Part shown: piece by piece, positions 10,660-23,497 of the stretch | Layout of the letters: each line of letters opens with the position of its first letter | Numbering within the stretch: position 1 is the first letter of the stretch | Source of the DNA: Avena insularis | Taxonomy: Eukaryota > Streptophyta > Magnoliopsida > Poales > Poaceae | DNA: 64,000 nucleotides | Reading direction: 5' to 3' | Assembly (NCBI GenBank): GCA_023614405.1 | Contig: CM042688.1 | Span: 69,426,253 to 69,490,252, forward strand | Program-made: the position numbers and the translations under genes | The notes under the pieces: generated by a model | What the model was told of the DNA's origin: nothing | The model's database searches: none | What the model saw: only the letters and a program-made list of their open reading frames with translations

Positions 10660-11228
10660 TACACCGACATCACACTCATCTACATATCATGTTTAGTCGG
10701 TACTTTGTATATCCATGCTTCGTTCTCTTTTTAGTTTTCGTTCTTTCTTTACTTTTGCTTTCTAAAACACAAAAAGACCAAAACTATTTCCTTTGTCTCT
10801 CTTTGTTTGCTTCTTTTTCTTTTTTCCTTGGTTTGCTTCTTCCTTTTTGCTTTGTCTTAATTATTCGAAAAACCCAAAAAGATTTTGCTTTGCTTGTTCT
10901 TCCTTTTGGTTCTTGCCTTTAAAAATCGAAACCCAAAAATATTTGTTGTTCTTCTTTGGTTTTGTGAAGTTTGTTGCAGGGTTCAGCAGTCCTCAGTGGA
11001 ATTTTGTTTCATGTTATTATTCAAGCCACACAAGTGAAGGGTAATAATGAGGATTAATGACAACTTGAGGTGTGGTAAGAGGCTGGTAACGAACTCTATT
11101 TGTTTTCATTTTTGTACATACTCATCATTGTGGGCATGCTTAGTCTGTTCATGTAGGGTGTATGTTATTTATGGATGCTTAGTAGTTCTTGCTTTCTTAT
11201 GATTAGCTCCAGCTTGCTAATGGTTTGT
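10660..11228 (+). other. E2 3' non-coding region, first part
   Basis: T-rich, with many TTTGCTT/CTTTTT runs. No coding potential. Interrupted by E3 at 11233 and continues at 21801. Confidence 0.7.
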
Positions 11229-11233
11229 AGCAT
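11229..11233. repeat. Target-site duplication of E3 (left copy)
   Basis: AGCAT at 11229-11233 is repeated exactly at 21796-21800. Confidence 0.93.
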
Positions 11234-12745
11234 TGATACGTCCATTTTGCATCACTATTCTACGTCTTAATTCACTATTATTCATTGATATATTTCGTAT
11301 TGAGAGGTGATACTTATGTTATTTCATCTATTATTGCATGGTTGATGACTTTTGGAGCATGGACTGCTGCAGTCAGGATTCTGATGGAAAAGGTGCTGTT
11401 TGGAGGCAAAATTCACGAAGATCAGAAAATCCGGGAAAATATACGGAAAATCCTATTTTTCTAGAAGACTAAGGATGCCAGAAGATGGAGTGGAGGTGGG
11501 CCACAGGGGGCCCACACCACCCCATGGCGCGGGCAGGCCTAGGTCGCGCCTGGGAGTGGTGTGGCCGCCCTGGCCCACTCCAGCCTCTCCCCTCTGGCGT
11601 ATATCATCCCCACGAAACCCTAAGTCTCGAGGAGCAACCATAGAAAGATTCCATCGCCTCTGCGGGGCGGAAAACACCGAGAGAGAAAGATCTCTCCGAC
11701 AGATAGATTTCTGCCGGGGGAATTCCTTCCCGGAGAGGGGAGATCATCGCCATCAACACCATCATCAAGCTGGACTTCATCGGGATCATCATCATCATAT
11801 TCACCACCACCATCATCACCATCAGCACCCTCATCACCATCTCATTATTGCTGTAACAATTGCGTTGAATCTTGCATAGTTCATAGGGGAAACTTTCCCG
11901 GTGTTGATTACTCTTTGTAGTTGATGCTATTGAGTGAACCTTTGAATTATTGTTTATGTTCAGATTGTTATACATCATTATTCCATCTCTGATCATGATC
12001 CATATGATGTCTTGTGAGTAGTTCGTTTTGTTCTTGAGGACATGGGAGAAGTCTTGTTGTTAGTAGTGGAGTTGCGTTGAGAAAGATTCAATAGATTGTT
12101 ATTTAAGTTGTGGTGTACTTCTTCTAGTGGTGTCATGTGAATGTCGACTACATGACACTTCACCTCTATGGGCCTAGGGGAAGGCATTTGGCTACTAATT
12201 GTAGGGGTTGCCGGAGTGACAGAAACCTAAACCCCCGTTAGGAAACCATTGCACAAGGGACGTAAGGGTCATAGAGTTTAAAGCTATGGTTAGGTTTCTA
12301 CCTTAATTACTTTCTTCTACTTACGGATGTTTGCAAGGGGTATAATCACAAGTATGTATTAGTCTTGGATGGGTAAATACATTAGCACAGGTTCACCCAC
12401 ACAACACTTAGCAAGCTAAAGAAGATTAATCGACTATATGAAGCGAAAGCACTTGACAGTCTTCCCATGTGTCCTCGAGAACGTTTGGTCATCTATAGAA
12501 ATACAACCAGCTTGTCCTTTGCTGCATAAAAGATTGGGCCACTTGCTGCATTTATTCCTACTGTCTTTTATTTACTCGTACTTTGTTTACTTGCTATATC
12601 AAAAAACCCTAAAAATCCATTTGCTAAGTATTTGCAGAGAATTCCTGATCCATACCACTAGCTAGCCCCTTCTGCTCCTTGTTGGGTTCGACACTCTTAC
12701 TTATCGAAAATACTGCGATACACCCCCTATACTTGTGGGTCATCA
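11234..12745 (+). repeat. 5' LTR of E3
   Basis: Starts TGATACGTCC, ends CTTGTGGGTCATCA, 1512 bp. Contains an impure CAT/CAC trinucleotide run at about 11745-11850. The last 40 or so bases are nearly identical to the end of the E2 LTR. Confidence 0.93.
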
Positions 12746-12756
12746 AGACTATTTTC

Positions 12757-12774
12757 TGGCACCATTGCCGGGGA
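12757..12774 (+). other. Primer binding site of E3
   Basis: TGGCACCATTGCCGGGGA, differing from the E2 PBS at two positions; Athila type. Confidence 0.85.
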
Positions 12775-12859
12775 GTGAAGCGCTATTGGAGAGTTGAACT
12801 GGTAAAGAAAACTTCTACTGTGAGTATTGTTTACTTCTGCTAGTTGCTTTATTTTCGTT

Positions 12860-15800
12860 ATGGATAATTCGTTGAGTTTCTTATTTGGTAATGCTACTAC
12901 CACTGCTAAGGTAGTAGATAAGCCACCGCCTGCTGAGAAAGATGTTTTCAAAATACCTACAAGAATTATTGATCGTGTTATGGATAACTATTATGTTGGG
13001 GATGGAACTGTCCATCCCGGTGATCATTTACTCTTTATACATGAATTATGCGGGTTGTTCAAGTGTGCAGGTATTACTATAGATCAAGTTAAGAATAAGT
13101 TATTCTCATTATCACTGAAAGGAAGAGCTGAGGAATGGTATAAGCTGCTGAAGAATGGTCAAGCTCTGGAATGGGAGGAAATAGTGCCTCTCTTTTATTC
13201 AAAGTTTTATCCTCCTAGTGAGATTCATAAAGATCGGAATCAAATATACAACTTTTGGCCTCTTGATGGAGAGAGTACAGCTCAAGCTTGGGGGAGATTG
13301 AAGTTACTAATGCTCAAATGTCCCATTCATGAGCTCCCCAATAATATTATTATCAACAACTTTTATGCAAGGCTCCCTCTACATGACAAAGATTTATTGG
13401 ATGCTTCTTGTGCTGGATCATTCACTCGTATGGAAGAAGAAGCTAAATGGGACCTTCTAGATCGTATTCAAGACAATGCTGAACCTTGGGAGAATGACAA
13501 AGGTAGAAAGTCAGGTATAAATTATGATTATGAATCCATTGAATCTTTTATGGGAACTGATGACTTTCAAAATATTAGTAATATTTATGGTCTTGACTTG
13601 CAAGTTATTACGAATTGCTTTAGAGCTTTTGCTTCCTATATCGAAATTCCAAAAAGGGGATGGAACAAATACCATGCACCTTACAAAGATATTATTGACT
13701 ATGCTCCTATTGGAAGTGCTGAGTATTGCATTACTGACCCCATTTTACCTGAACCTTATATCGAGAAGATTCCCTTCCCCAAAAAGGTAAAGGATCATCC
13801 TATGATAACTAATGTAATCACCAAAAGTGAAAAAAGAACTGTAAAACCTGATGAACAAATAAACATTGAACCTGTGGTAGCAATTGTGAAAGACCTTGTC
13901 ACTAAAAGCGTAGAAGATGGGCACATAGTCTTTTGTGAGGATGCTTCTAATATTGTTTCACATCCCAATAGAACTAAAAAGGCTAGTGTTCCTGTGCTTT
14001 CTGTTAGAATTGGTGATCATTGCTATTATGGTTTATGTGATATTGGTGCAAGTTCCAGTGCTATTCCTTATGAGCTTTACAGAGAAATTATGCATGAAAT
14101 CAGTCCTTGCGAGTTGGAAGAGATTGATGTGGTTATTCACCTTTCTAATAGAGAGACCATCTCTCCAATTGGTATTGTACGAGACGTGGAAGTTCTTTGT
14201 GGTAAGATTAAGTACCCTGCTGATTTTCTAGTACTTGGTTCGGCTGCTAGTAAAACCTACCCTATCATTTTTGGTAGACCTTTCTTGAGTACTTGTGGAG
14301 CTATTATTGATTGCAAGAGGGAGAAAATCTTGACTAAGTTTGATGGGGAATCTTATGAGTTTAATTTTTCGAAATTTGCTAAAGAACCTTGCAGAGAGGA
14401 AACCCATAATGAGGATTTTGGGGTTGAACAACTTGCTTCTATTTCTCTTGCTCCTAACAATGCTTTGCAGCAATTTATGGAGGATCATGAAAGTGAAATC
14501 TTCATGGAAGAAAGGAATGAGATTGACAGGATTCTACGAGATCAACCTATGATGCTTAAGCACGACTTGCCTGTAGAATACTTGGGTACCACGATGCCAC
14601 CTAAGAAGGATCTGGTTTTCGATCTAAAACCTCTCCCTGATGATCTTAAATATGCTTATATTGATGATAAAAAGATATATCCTGTTATTATTAGCGCTAA
14701 ACTTTCAGGGAAGGAAGAAGAAAGGTTATTGGAGGTTTTAAGGAAACACCGAGGAGCTATGGGCTATACTCTGGATGATTTGAAAGGGATTTCACCTACC
14801 ATATGTCAGCATTCTATTAACATAGAACCAGATGCGAAGCCAGTAGTGGAGCACCAACGATGTTTAAATCCTAGGATGAAGGAAGTGGTAAGGAATGAGG
14901 TATTGAAACTCCTTGATGCTGGTATTATTTACCCTATTGCTGATAGTGAATGGGTTAGTCCTGTTCATTGTGTTCCTAAAAAGGGAGGTATTACCGTTGT
15001 CCCTAATTATAATGATGAGCTTATTCCTCAAAGAATAGTAGTAGGCTATAGGATGTGCATTGATTTTAGAAAGGTCAATAAAGTTACTAAGAAAGATCAT
15101 TACCCGCTTCCTTTTATTGATCAAATGTTGGAAAGGTTGTCTAAAAAGACCCATTTTTGTTTTCTTGATGGTTATTCTGGTTTCTCTCAAATTGCTGTTA
15201 AACAACAAGATCAAGAAAAAACTACTTTTACTTGCCCTTATGGAACTTATGCTTATAGACGTATGCCTTTTGGTTTATGTAATGCTCCTGCTACTTTCCA
15301 AAGGTGCATGTCTGCCATTTTTCATGGTTTTTGTGAGGAAATTGTAGAAGTGTTCATGGATGACTTTTCTGTCTATGGAACTTCTTTTGATAATTGTCTG
15401 CACAACCTTGATAAAGTTTTGTAGAGATGTGAAGAAACTAATCTTGTTCTTAATTGGGAGAAATGCCACTTCATGGTTAATGAAGGGATTGTTCTTGGGC
15501 ATAAAGTTTCTAAAAGAGGCATGGAAGTTGATAGAGCTAAGGTCGAGGCAATTGAGAAGATGCCATGTCCAAGAGACATCAAAGGTATTCGTAGTATCCT
15601 TGGTCATGTTGGTTTCTATAGGAGGTTTATTAAAAACTTCTCTAGGTTATCAAAACCTCTCACTAATCTTCTTCAAAAAGATGTACCTTTCGTTTTTGAT
15701 GATGATTGTAGGGAAGCTTTTGAAACTCTTAAGAAGGCTTTAACTACAGCCCCTATTGTTCAACCACCTGGTTGGAGTTTACCTTTTGAAATAATGTGTG

Positions 15801-16201
15801 ATGCTAGTGATTTTGCTATAGGGGCTGTCCTTGGGCAACGTATTGATAAAAAGTTAAATGTTATCCATTATGCTAGTAAGACCCTAGACGCCGCTCAAAG
15901 GAATTATGCCACTACTGAAAAGGAATTTCTAGTTGTTGTTTTTGCCTGTGATAAGTTTAGGCCCTATATTGTGGACTCAAAAGTGACCATTCATACTGAT
16001 CATGCTGCTATTAAGTATCTTATGATGAAGAAAGACGCTAATCCTAGGCTTATTAGATGGGTGTTGCTTTTACAAGAGTTTGATCTACATATAGTAGATA
16101 GGAAGGGTGCTGAAAATCCTGTAGATGATAATTTATCTCGTTGGAAAACATCTCTTTTGACCCTATGCCTGTTAATGATAGTTTCCCAAATGAACAGTTA
16201 G
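12860..16201 (+). pseudogene. gag-pol: E3 gag-protease-RT-RNase H polyprotein (one TAG, then a frameshift)
   Basis: Starts at the ATG at 12860. Retrotrans_gag-like region about 13000-13480 (LSLKGRAEEWYKLL, then FYSKFYPPSE). No CCHC knuckle is seen. Protease near 13990-14300 (LCDIGASSSAIPYELY and FGRPFLSTCGAIID). Reverse transcriptase about 14870-15420: YRMCIDFRKVNK, FLDGYSGFSQIAV, RRMPFGLCNAPATFQRC and the catalytic FMDD at about 15353-15364. A TAG at 15422-15424 stands where glutamine is usual; the frame continues through the thumb ([18 protein letters not shown]) and RNase H ([39 protein letters not shown]). A one-base loss near 16140 shifts the frame, which ends at 16201. These enzymes copy the element RNA into cDNA. 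Apart from the TAG, gag to RNase H is intact. Confidence 0.93.
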
Positions 16202-17526
16202 CTGCAGTGGGGGTGAGCTCACGAGGAAGCCCTTGGTATGCTGATTATGCTAACTTTATTGTCTCCAAGTATTTGCCTCAAACTTTTACACAAAGAAAGA
16301 AGAAAGTTCTTCTATGATTTGAGGCATTATTTTTGGGATGACCCACACTTATACAAGGAAGGAGTGGATGGTATTATGCGAAGATGTGTTCCAGAATATG
16401 AACAAAAGGAGATATTGCATAAATGTCATGGTAGTGCCTATGGAGGACATCATGCAAGAGATAGAACTGCACAGAAGGTACTACAATCAGGTTTCTATTG
16501 GCCTACCCTTTTTAAAGATGCAAGAAAATTTATTTTATCTTGTGATGAATGTCAGCGTGTTGGTAACATTTCTAGACGCAATAAAATGCCTATGAACTAC
16601 TCTCTAGTTATTGAACCTTTTGATTGTTGGGGATTCGACTTTATGGGTCCTTTCCCTCCTTCAAAGGGTTACACTCATATTCTTGTTGCCGTTGATTATG
16701 TTACTAAGTGGGTAGAAGCCATTCCTATGAAAAGTGCTGACAGGGAAACCTCTCTAAAAATGCTTAAGGACGTTATCTTTCCTAGGTTTGGAGTGCCTAG
16801 GTATCTCATGACTGATGGGGGTTCTCATTTCATTCTAAATATGATGTTAATCATAGAATTGCTTCAGCTTATCACCCCCAAACTAGCGGGCAAGTAGAGT
16901 TATCAAATAGAGAAATTAAATCTATCTTGCAAAAGACTGTTAATAGGTCTAGAAAAAACTGGGCTAAGAAGTTGAATGATGCTTTATGGGCTTATAGAAC
17001 TGCTTACAAAAATCCTATGGGAATGTCTCCTTATAAAATGGTTTATGGGAAAGCTTGCCACCTACCAGCTTGCTGGGCAGTGAAAGAACTAAATAGAGAT
17101 TGTAAGCTCGCTGGTGAGAAAAGATTATTTGACTTAAGTTCTTTAGATGAATGGAGGAGTGAAGCCTATGAGAATGCTAGGCTCTTTAAGGAAAAAGTTA
17201 AAAGATGGCATGACAAGCGAATACTTAAGAGAGAATTTCATGTTGGTGAGAAAGTTCTATTGTATAGGTCTCGTCTCAGATTCTTTGCAGGTAAGCTACT
17301 ATCAAAATGGGAAGGACCTTTCATCATTGAAGAAGTATACCATTCAGGAGCAATAAAAATTTCTTCTCTAAAAGATAATACTACACAAGTAGTGAATGGA
17401 CAGCGACTTAAACACTATATTGCTGGAGATTCTTACAATGAAGATGTTAATGCCTTTCAAGTTATAACTCCAGAGAAATTCATTGAGGACCAAATTCAGA
17501 GACCTGTAGAGTCCGTTTCCAACTAG
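16202..17526 (+). pseudogene. E3 integrase (frameshifted)
   Basis: Joins cDNA into the genome. The HHCC zinc-binding part is at about 16425-16560 (GGHHARDRTAQKVL, CDECQRVG). The catalytic core follows: first Asp in AVDYVTKWVEAIP, second in LMTDGGSHF (about 16815), then a frameshift near 16840. The Glu lies in the block [14 protein letters not shown] at about 16889, in the next frame, which runs from 16927 to the stop at 17526. The C-terminal part has the usual GPF-like segment ([17 protein letters not shown]). Another frameshift lies near 16300, upstream of the zinc domain. No chromodomain follows, as expected for Athila. Confidence 0.9.
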
Positions 17527-17865
17527 GTAATAGTTCTGGTAAGAAAAGTTCCACGAAAATACAATCCAGCTATTTTTTTGCAGTTTTCATTCAATAAGGA
17601 AAGTTTCGAAGCGAAAAAGGGATGGATCCGGAGCCGGGGTGGCCCACACCACCCCATGGTGTGGGCCCACCCCTATCCATGCCACCAGGTGGTGAGGTCA
17701 CCCAGGACTCCGCCTCCGACTCGTTTTCTCCCAGTACCTTCCTTTTGATATGAAACTTCGTAATATATAACCCCCCGGATTCCCCGAGGTCTGTATATCG
17801 TGTTTTTCATCATGTTTTTGTTTCGATCTGTTTCTGCCAGGTAGAATCCTAGATTTGGAGTCACG
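17527..17865 (+). promoter_or_regulatory. Leader before the third E3 ORF: GC-rich hairpin and TATA-like box
   Basis: Holds a perfect 11-bp inverted repeat (17641-17651 with 17657-17667, GGCCCACACCA and its complement) in a GC-rich block similar to the LTR U3, then TAATATATAAC near 17761, and a pyrimidine-rich tract ending in CTGCCAG just before the ORF. It matches the position and character of the E2 leader at 8671-9509. A possible separate promoter for ORF3. Confidence 0.4.
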
Positions 17866-18366
17866 ATGTCTTCCTCTGGATTATCCAAGGGAGATTCCTT
17901 AGAAGATATCATCAACCCATACATGAGAGAATTGAAGATTCATCCCAAGGAGTTGTTGCTCGAAGGTGGGGAGGTCCAGATTAAAGAAGTTCAAGGCCCT
18001 AAAGGTGAAGGAAGTCTGGAGGACAGGATGGAAGCACTGGAGCATGAAGTCTTTAGGTACAGGAAGATGGCGGAGCGCGAAGTGGATATCATCCATAAGA
18101 TTTGTTCCGAACTCATCACTGAGCACAAGAAGGAGACTCCTGAACTCAAAGACGAAGTCCTCTCACTCCGCCAAACAACCAACGAACTGCAAGCATAGTT
18201 CTATGACGTTCAAAATCAAAACTATGAGTATGAGGTTAGATTTAAATGCATAAGTGCTGCTGCAAGTTTCAGGATGTTGGAAACCACAATGTCCTTTGTT
18301 GATGGGAAGCCCTTACCCTGGAAGACGGAAGAAGATGAAAGGATACCACCACCACCAAAGGAGTAA
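17866..18366 (+). pseudogene. E3 third ORF, coiled-coil-rich, one in-frame TAG
   Basis: ATG at 17866 (MSSSGLSKGDSLEDII), TAA at 18364-18366, 167 codons with a TAG at 18196-18198 where CAG would fit. The middle (about residues 50-110) is rich in Glu, Lys and heptad-spaced Leu/Ile, so a coiled coil is likely. The end is short, acidic and proline-rich (ERIPPPPKE). It stands in the env-like position, as the E2 ORF does, but the two proteins do not look alike. No signal peptide or transmembrane segment. I do not recognise the family. Confidence 0.55.
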
Positions 18367-18402
18367 TTCGTCTTCAGGTTTGGCATCCCCTTGGTTTGTT
18401 CC

Positions 18403-18415
18403 AAGCTTGGGGGAG
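18403..18415 (+). other. Internal polypurine-like tract of E3
   Basis: AAGCTTGGGGGAG, 36 bp after the third ORF; nearly identical to the terminal tract at 20275-20288. Confidence 0.65.
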
Positions 18416-20274
18416 TGCCGCGGTATCATATCACTATCTTCTATCTTTTTTTTACCTTATTAGTAGAGTCATATCATGAATAAAGGAGTTATTTTGTAGT
18501 ATGGTTTGCATTATGGAAGTGTCCCCTCTCTCGTTAGATATGTATCCCTTGGTGTGAGTTTCCGTTATGAAATATTAATGAGAAGTTCTATCATTCACTC
18601 TTTTGCATAGCTTATTTTAGTTTCCAATTCGTGGTTATATGATTGATCTTGTTGTTAGTATTGGTATCACTTTAGGATCATTGAGTTAATTTAGTTGGTT
18701 TTGGCAAACCTGGCTCAGTCAATAGCAACACCTTTTTGAGAGTTGAAAAGAAAAAGATAGAATTACTCTAAAGAAAATTAATTTCATCATCTTTCTTTCT
18801 TGATTTGCTCATAAGTCTAGTATTCTCTAGTTAAGATCTTTTGTGCTTCCAAGGAAGATTGCATGTTTGTTTTTATCACTTGTATGTTTGTTTGTTTCCT
18901 TCAACTCTTATACTTGCTACCCAGCCTTGCTAGCCAAAAACCTGTACTGAGAGGGTATTCTTCTCATGCATCCACCTCCTTTAAACCAAAACCTTTGCCA
19001 TTTGTGTCCACCATACCTACCTAGTAGCATTATTGCTATTCAAAGTAAATTCTTGTTTTGTCTACCTCCCAAATTAAACTTGTTATGTGAAAATTAGTGA
19101 TTAAAGCTCTCACGAACTTGATGGCACACTTTACTTTCTTGCATTTAATAAACCTGAACCATTGGGTCCTTCTTTGTTGCGTATATGCTTGCGCTTTATG
19201 AGTTGAAGTTAGCCGAACCATGTATCATGGGGACCGCTTTCAACACTTCATTCGTACTTGTACCTAGTTGATATCATGTTCTTTTGCTTATGGATCCCGG
19301 CGGTGTGAAATAAAAGTGGAACTTGTAAGATCATGGAGTTTATATGTGTGTTAGAGAAACGCCTGGCCCGCTAGCCTAAGCCATGCCTAATCAGGGTGGA
19401 AACTTGCAGCATAAATATAGTGAGCATTCTATGAAGCATCCTTAATAAAAACCTATGCAAATAGCAAATAAAAAGATCGCTGAGATGCTCACTGTCTGCT
19501 TGCCTTGTCATTTTGATTATGGGATAGATCCTGTGTCATGTGCAAGGGGTACCCCGTTGGCGGTTCTCAATGATACGCATGTATTTACAATGACAAGAGC
19601 TTGCTCGTGACTGAAGTTGAGTAGCACGAGGATCGGTACTCATAAGTAAGGGGCATGAGATTTCAACTTATAACTTGTCAAGCATATCCTCTTAGTTGTG
19701 TCACTTTAACCTTAATCACCTAAAGATGCCTATGATAGGGCAATGAGAGCTGAAATCTAGTAAGTATCATAATTTTTGGGAGCTATTTATGAGACTTGCA
19801 ATCCCTGCTTCCCTCTGTGAAGGGCCCTTTCTTTTACTTTGTAGTTGAGTCAGTAAACCTATTCCCGTCTATCTCAACAAGTATCTTGAGTTGATGTGTT
19901 TCATTCATTCATATGATGATTTATTCAATCATGTTTCTTATGTTCCTTGTTTTGCACATTGCTCTTATCTTGATGTTTACTACTTTGAAAGCTTTCATTG
20001 AAAACCAGCTATTTGTGAACTCCAGCAAATTATCAACTATTCTTCGATCGAGAGCTAAGTTTGCCATTACCAATTATGATTCACTTTTATGTATGTTTAT
20101 TGTGTTTCATTTACTCATTGCAAGTTGAGTTATATAATAGTGAGTTGTCTTCTATTATGATCTATGTATTTGATGAATGTGATGCTTCTTGTCTGTATTC
20201 TTTTATCGACTCTTCACTCCATAAACCTGAGGTCATGTTTATTGAGCTCGGCCGCTTGGGGACAAGCGAAGTCT
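18416..20274 (+). other. E3 3' non-coding block, conserved with E2 and E5
   Basis: No reading frame of note. Two segments (about 19090-19160 and 19480-19690) are closely matched at 22220-22300 and 22665-22880 (E2) and, on the minus strand, at 48550-48630 and 48045-48260 (E5). Confidence 0.75.
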
Positions 20275-20288
20275 AAGCTTGGGGGGAG
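20275..20288 (+). other. Terminal polypurine tract of E3
   Basis: AAGCTTGGGGGGAG directly before the 3' LTR start at 20290. Confidence 0.9.
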
Positions 20289-20289
20289 T

Positions 20290-21795
20290 TGATACGTCCA
20301 TTTTGCATCACTATTATATGTCTTAATTCACTATTATTCATTGATGTATTTCGTATTGAGAGGTGATACTTATGTTATTTCATCTATTTATGCATGGTTG
20401 ATGACTTTTGGAGCATGGACCGCTGCAGTCAGGATTCTGATGGAAAAGGTGTTGTTTGGAGGCAAAATTCGTGAAGATCAGAAAATCTGGGAAAATATAC
20501 GGAAAATCCTATTTTTCAGAAGACTAAGGATGCCAGAAGATGGAGTGGAGGTGGGCCACAGGGGGCCCACACCACCCCATGGCGCGGGCAGGCCTAGGCC
20601 ACGCCTGGGAGTGGTGTGGCCGCCCTGGCCCACTCCAGCCTCTCCCCTCTAGCGTATATCATCCCCACGAAACCGTAAGACTCAGGGAGCAACCACAGAA
20701 AGATTCTGCCGCCTCTACGGGGCAGAAAACACCGAGAGAGAAAGATCTCTCCGGCAGACAGATTTCTGCCAGGGGAATTCCTTCCCGGAGAGGGGAGATC
20801 GTCGCCATCAACACCATCATCAAGCTGGACTTCATCGGGATCATCATCATCATCATCACCACCATCATCACCATCAACACCCTCATCACCATCTCATTAT
20901 TGCTGTAACAATTGCGTTGAATCTTGCATAGTTCACAGGGGAAACTTTCCCGGTGTTGATTACTCTTTGTAGTTGATGCTATTGAGTGAACCTTTGAATT
21001 ATTGTTTATGTTCAGATTGTTATACATCATTATTCCATCTCTGATCATGATCCATATGATGTCTTGTGAGTAGTTCGTTTTGTTCTTGAGGACATGGGAG
21101 AAGTCTTGTTGTTAGTAGTGGAGTTGCGTTGAGAAAGATTCAATAGATTGTTATTTAAGTTGTGGTGTACTTCTTCTAGTGGTGTCGTGTGAACGTCGAC
21201 TACATGACACTTCACCTATATGGGCCTAGGGGAATGCATTGTGTATTTGGCTACTAATCGTAGGGGTTGCGAGGATGTAAACCTGAACCCCGTAGGAAAC
21301 CATTGCACAAGGGACGTAAGGGTCTTAGAGTTTAAAGTTGTGGTTAGGTTTCTACCTTAATTACTTTCTTGTACTTACGGATGTTTGCAAGGGGTATAAT
21401 CACAAGTATGTATTAGTCTTGGATGGGGCGGTACATTAGCACAGGTTCACCCACACAACACTTAGCAAGCTAAAGAAGATTAATCGACTATATGAAGAAA
21501 GCACTTGAGCCTTCCCATGTGTCCTCGAGAACGTTTGGTCATCTATAGAAATACAACCGGCTTGTCCTTTGCTGCATAAAGGATTGGGCCACTTGCTGCA
21601 TTTATTCCTACTGTCTTTTATTTACTCGTACTTTGTTTACTTGCTATATCAAAAACCCCTAAAAATCCGTTTGCTAAGTATTTGCAGAGAATTCCTGATC
21701 CATACCACTAGCCAGCACCTTCTGCTCCTCGTTGGGTTCGACACTCTTACTTATCGAAAATACTGCGATACACCCTCTATACTTGTGGGTCATCA
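20290..21795 (+). repeat. 3' LTR of E3
   Basis: Full-length partner of 11234-12745, ending CTTGTGGGTCATCA; differs by scattered substitutions and small indels (for example near 21240 and 21270). Confidence 0.93.
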
Positions 21796-21800
21796 AGCAT

Positions 21801-23482
21801 GTCATATGAATGTTTGCTTGCATTGTTCTATTCATAACTTGGTATGACACTATGGTATCTCCCTCTGAACATTTCACTTGAATTAGCTTGGCACATGCTC
21901 ACGCATGCATATGACTGAAACAAATCAGTTAAGCCTCTATGAATTATTTTGCCTCAGGGGTCTTGAATCACTTTCATGCCATGATTAGTCCTGTTTTGTT
22001 GCAAGCATGATTATGACAGTTATTGCTCTCTCGTTTGTCGCTCCCTTACTATTGCTAGCCTTCACTTGCACTGAGTATGAACTCTACTCATGTTTCCAAC
22101 TCCTGAAAACCAATATTTCCAAAAGTGTCCACCATACCTACCTATTAGCATCATTTGCTATTCCGTGCATATTCAATATGCCTAGTTTTCTTCCAAATAA
22201 AATGTTTGCTTGTTATGATAAAGTTAGTTAGTAAAGCTCTCACGAACTTGATGGCACACTTTATTTCTTGCACTTAATAAACCTGAACCATTATGGCTGT
22301 CCATGAAAGTTATATGCTTGCAAATTGTAGGTTGGGGATTAGCAGAACCGTGCTATCATGGGGAACGCTTTCAACACCTGTAAATATATACCCAGTTGAT
22401 ATCATGCTCTTTTGTTTGCGGATGTCATCAGTGTGAAATAAAAGGGGAGCTTGTAAGTCCATGGAGTTATGTATGTGTGTTAGAGAAATGCCTGGACCGC
22501 CGGTCTAATCCATGCCTAATCATGGTGGAAACCTGCAGCGTAACCATAATGAGCAATCTATGAAGCATTCTTATTATAAAAAAAGGAGAGATAGTTGTTG
22601 AGAAAAAAAAGATGATGAGAAAAGAGGAAAGAGAGAAAAAAGCACCATTTTCCCATGGTAAATAAGAAGATTGGTGAGATGCTCGTTGTCTGCTTGCCTT
22701 GCAATTTTGATATGGGGATTCTTCTGTATCATCGGGGAAGGGGTACACCATTGGCGGTTCTCTATGATACGCATGTATTTACTATGACAAGAACTTACCG
22801 ATAACTAAAGTTGAGTAGCATGAGGAGCGGCCCTCGTACTCAAGGGACATGAGATTTCCAGTTTATAGCTTGTCAAGCATATAACTCGTATTGGACCTCA
22901 CTTTCACCCTAACCATTTAAAGATGCTTATGATAGGGGCAATGAGAGCTCAAAGCTAATGAGTACCATACTTTTAGCATTTGGAAGCCTTTCAAACTTTT
23001 TAAAACCTTTTTCATTTCCTTGTTGAGTCACCACCTATTCTATGAGCACTTTCTTGAGAGCATAGTTGTCATTCTTAGTGTAATATGCTTGTCTCAAAAC
23101 TTGATTAATTGTGTCATGACCTTGATGCTTGTATCTTTGATATCTTTACTTCTAGTCTTCACTTGAACTTCAGAGGTGCCTTGGCATTTATGTTTGCTCT
23201 ACAATCAAAGGCAAGCGAGATACCACTCTATCTTACCTTGTTATGAGCATTGCAATGTTGCTTATGTTTATGTTTCATGCTATTTATTATTTTTGAGTTG
23301 GAATCTCTTCATAGCTTGTAATGACTATTAAGTAAACTTAGTTGCATACTCTTTATTATGCATTGCCTAAGTAGTTGATCATATGCTGAGAATATATACA
23401 TCTTATGAAGCAAATGTGTTCGTGAAAGTTTCTTTTATCGCACTCAGTTTTCAGCTAAATTGCTTGGGGACAAGCAATAAGC
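21801..23482 (+). other. E2 3' non-coding block, second part
   Basis: Continues from 11228 after removal of E3. Contains the blocks shared with E3 and E5. An A/G-rich run lies at about 22570-22645. No coding potential seen. Confidence 0.75.
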
Positions 23483-23497
23483 TAAGCTTGGAGGCGT
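23483..23497 (+). other. Terminal polypurine tract of E2
   Basis: TAAGCTTGGAGGCGT directly before the 3' LTR; interrupted by pyrimidines compared with the E3 tract. Confidence 0.75.

Larger units (their letters stand above)
11234..21795 (+). mobile_element. E3: near-complete Athila-lineage Gypsy element inside E2
   Basis: 10,562 bp, LTRs at 11234-12745 and 20290-21795, exact AGCAT duplication. Contents in order: PBS, gag-protease-RT-RNase H in one frame with one stop (from 12860), integrase with frameshifts (to 17526), a GC-rich leader, a small coiled-coil-rich ORF (17866-18366), an internal purine tract, a 1.9 kb non-coding block, terminal purine tract, 3' LTR. By eye the LTRs differ at about 4% over the first 240 bases. 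It has all enzymatic domains, so its progenitor was autonomous. Same orientation as E2. Confidence 0.94.

Noticed and set aside
11400..11879. 159-codon open frame with a histidine-rich end
   Set aside because: It lies in the E3 LTR and comes from a CAT/CAC repeat; the 3' LTR copy reads differently.
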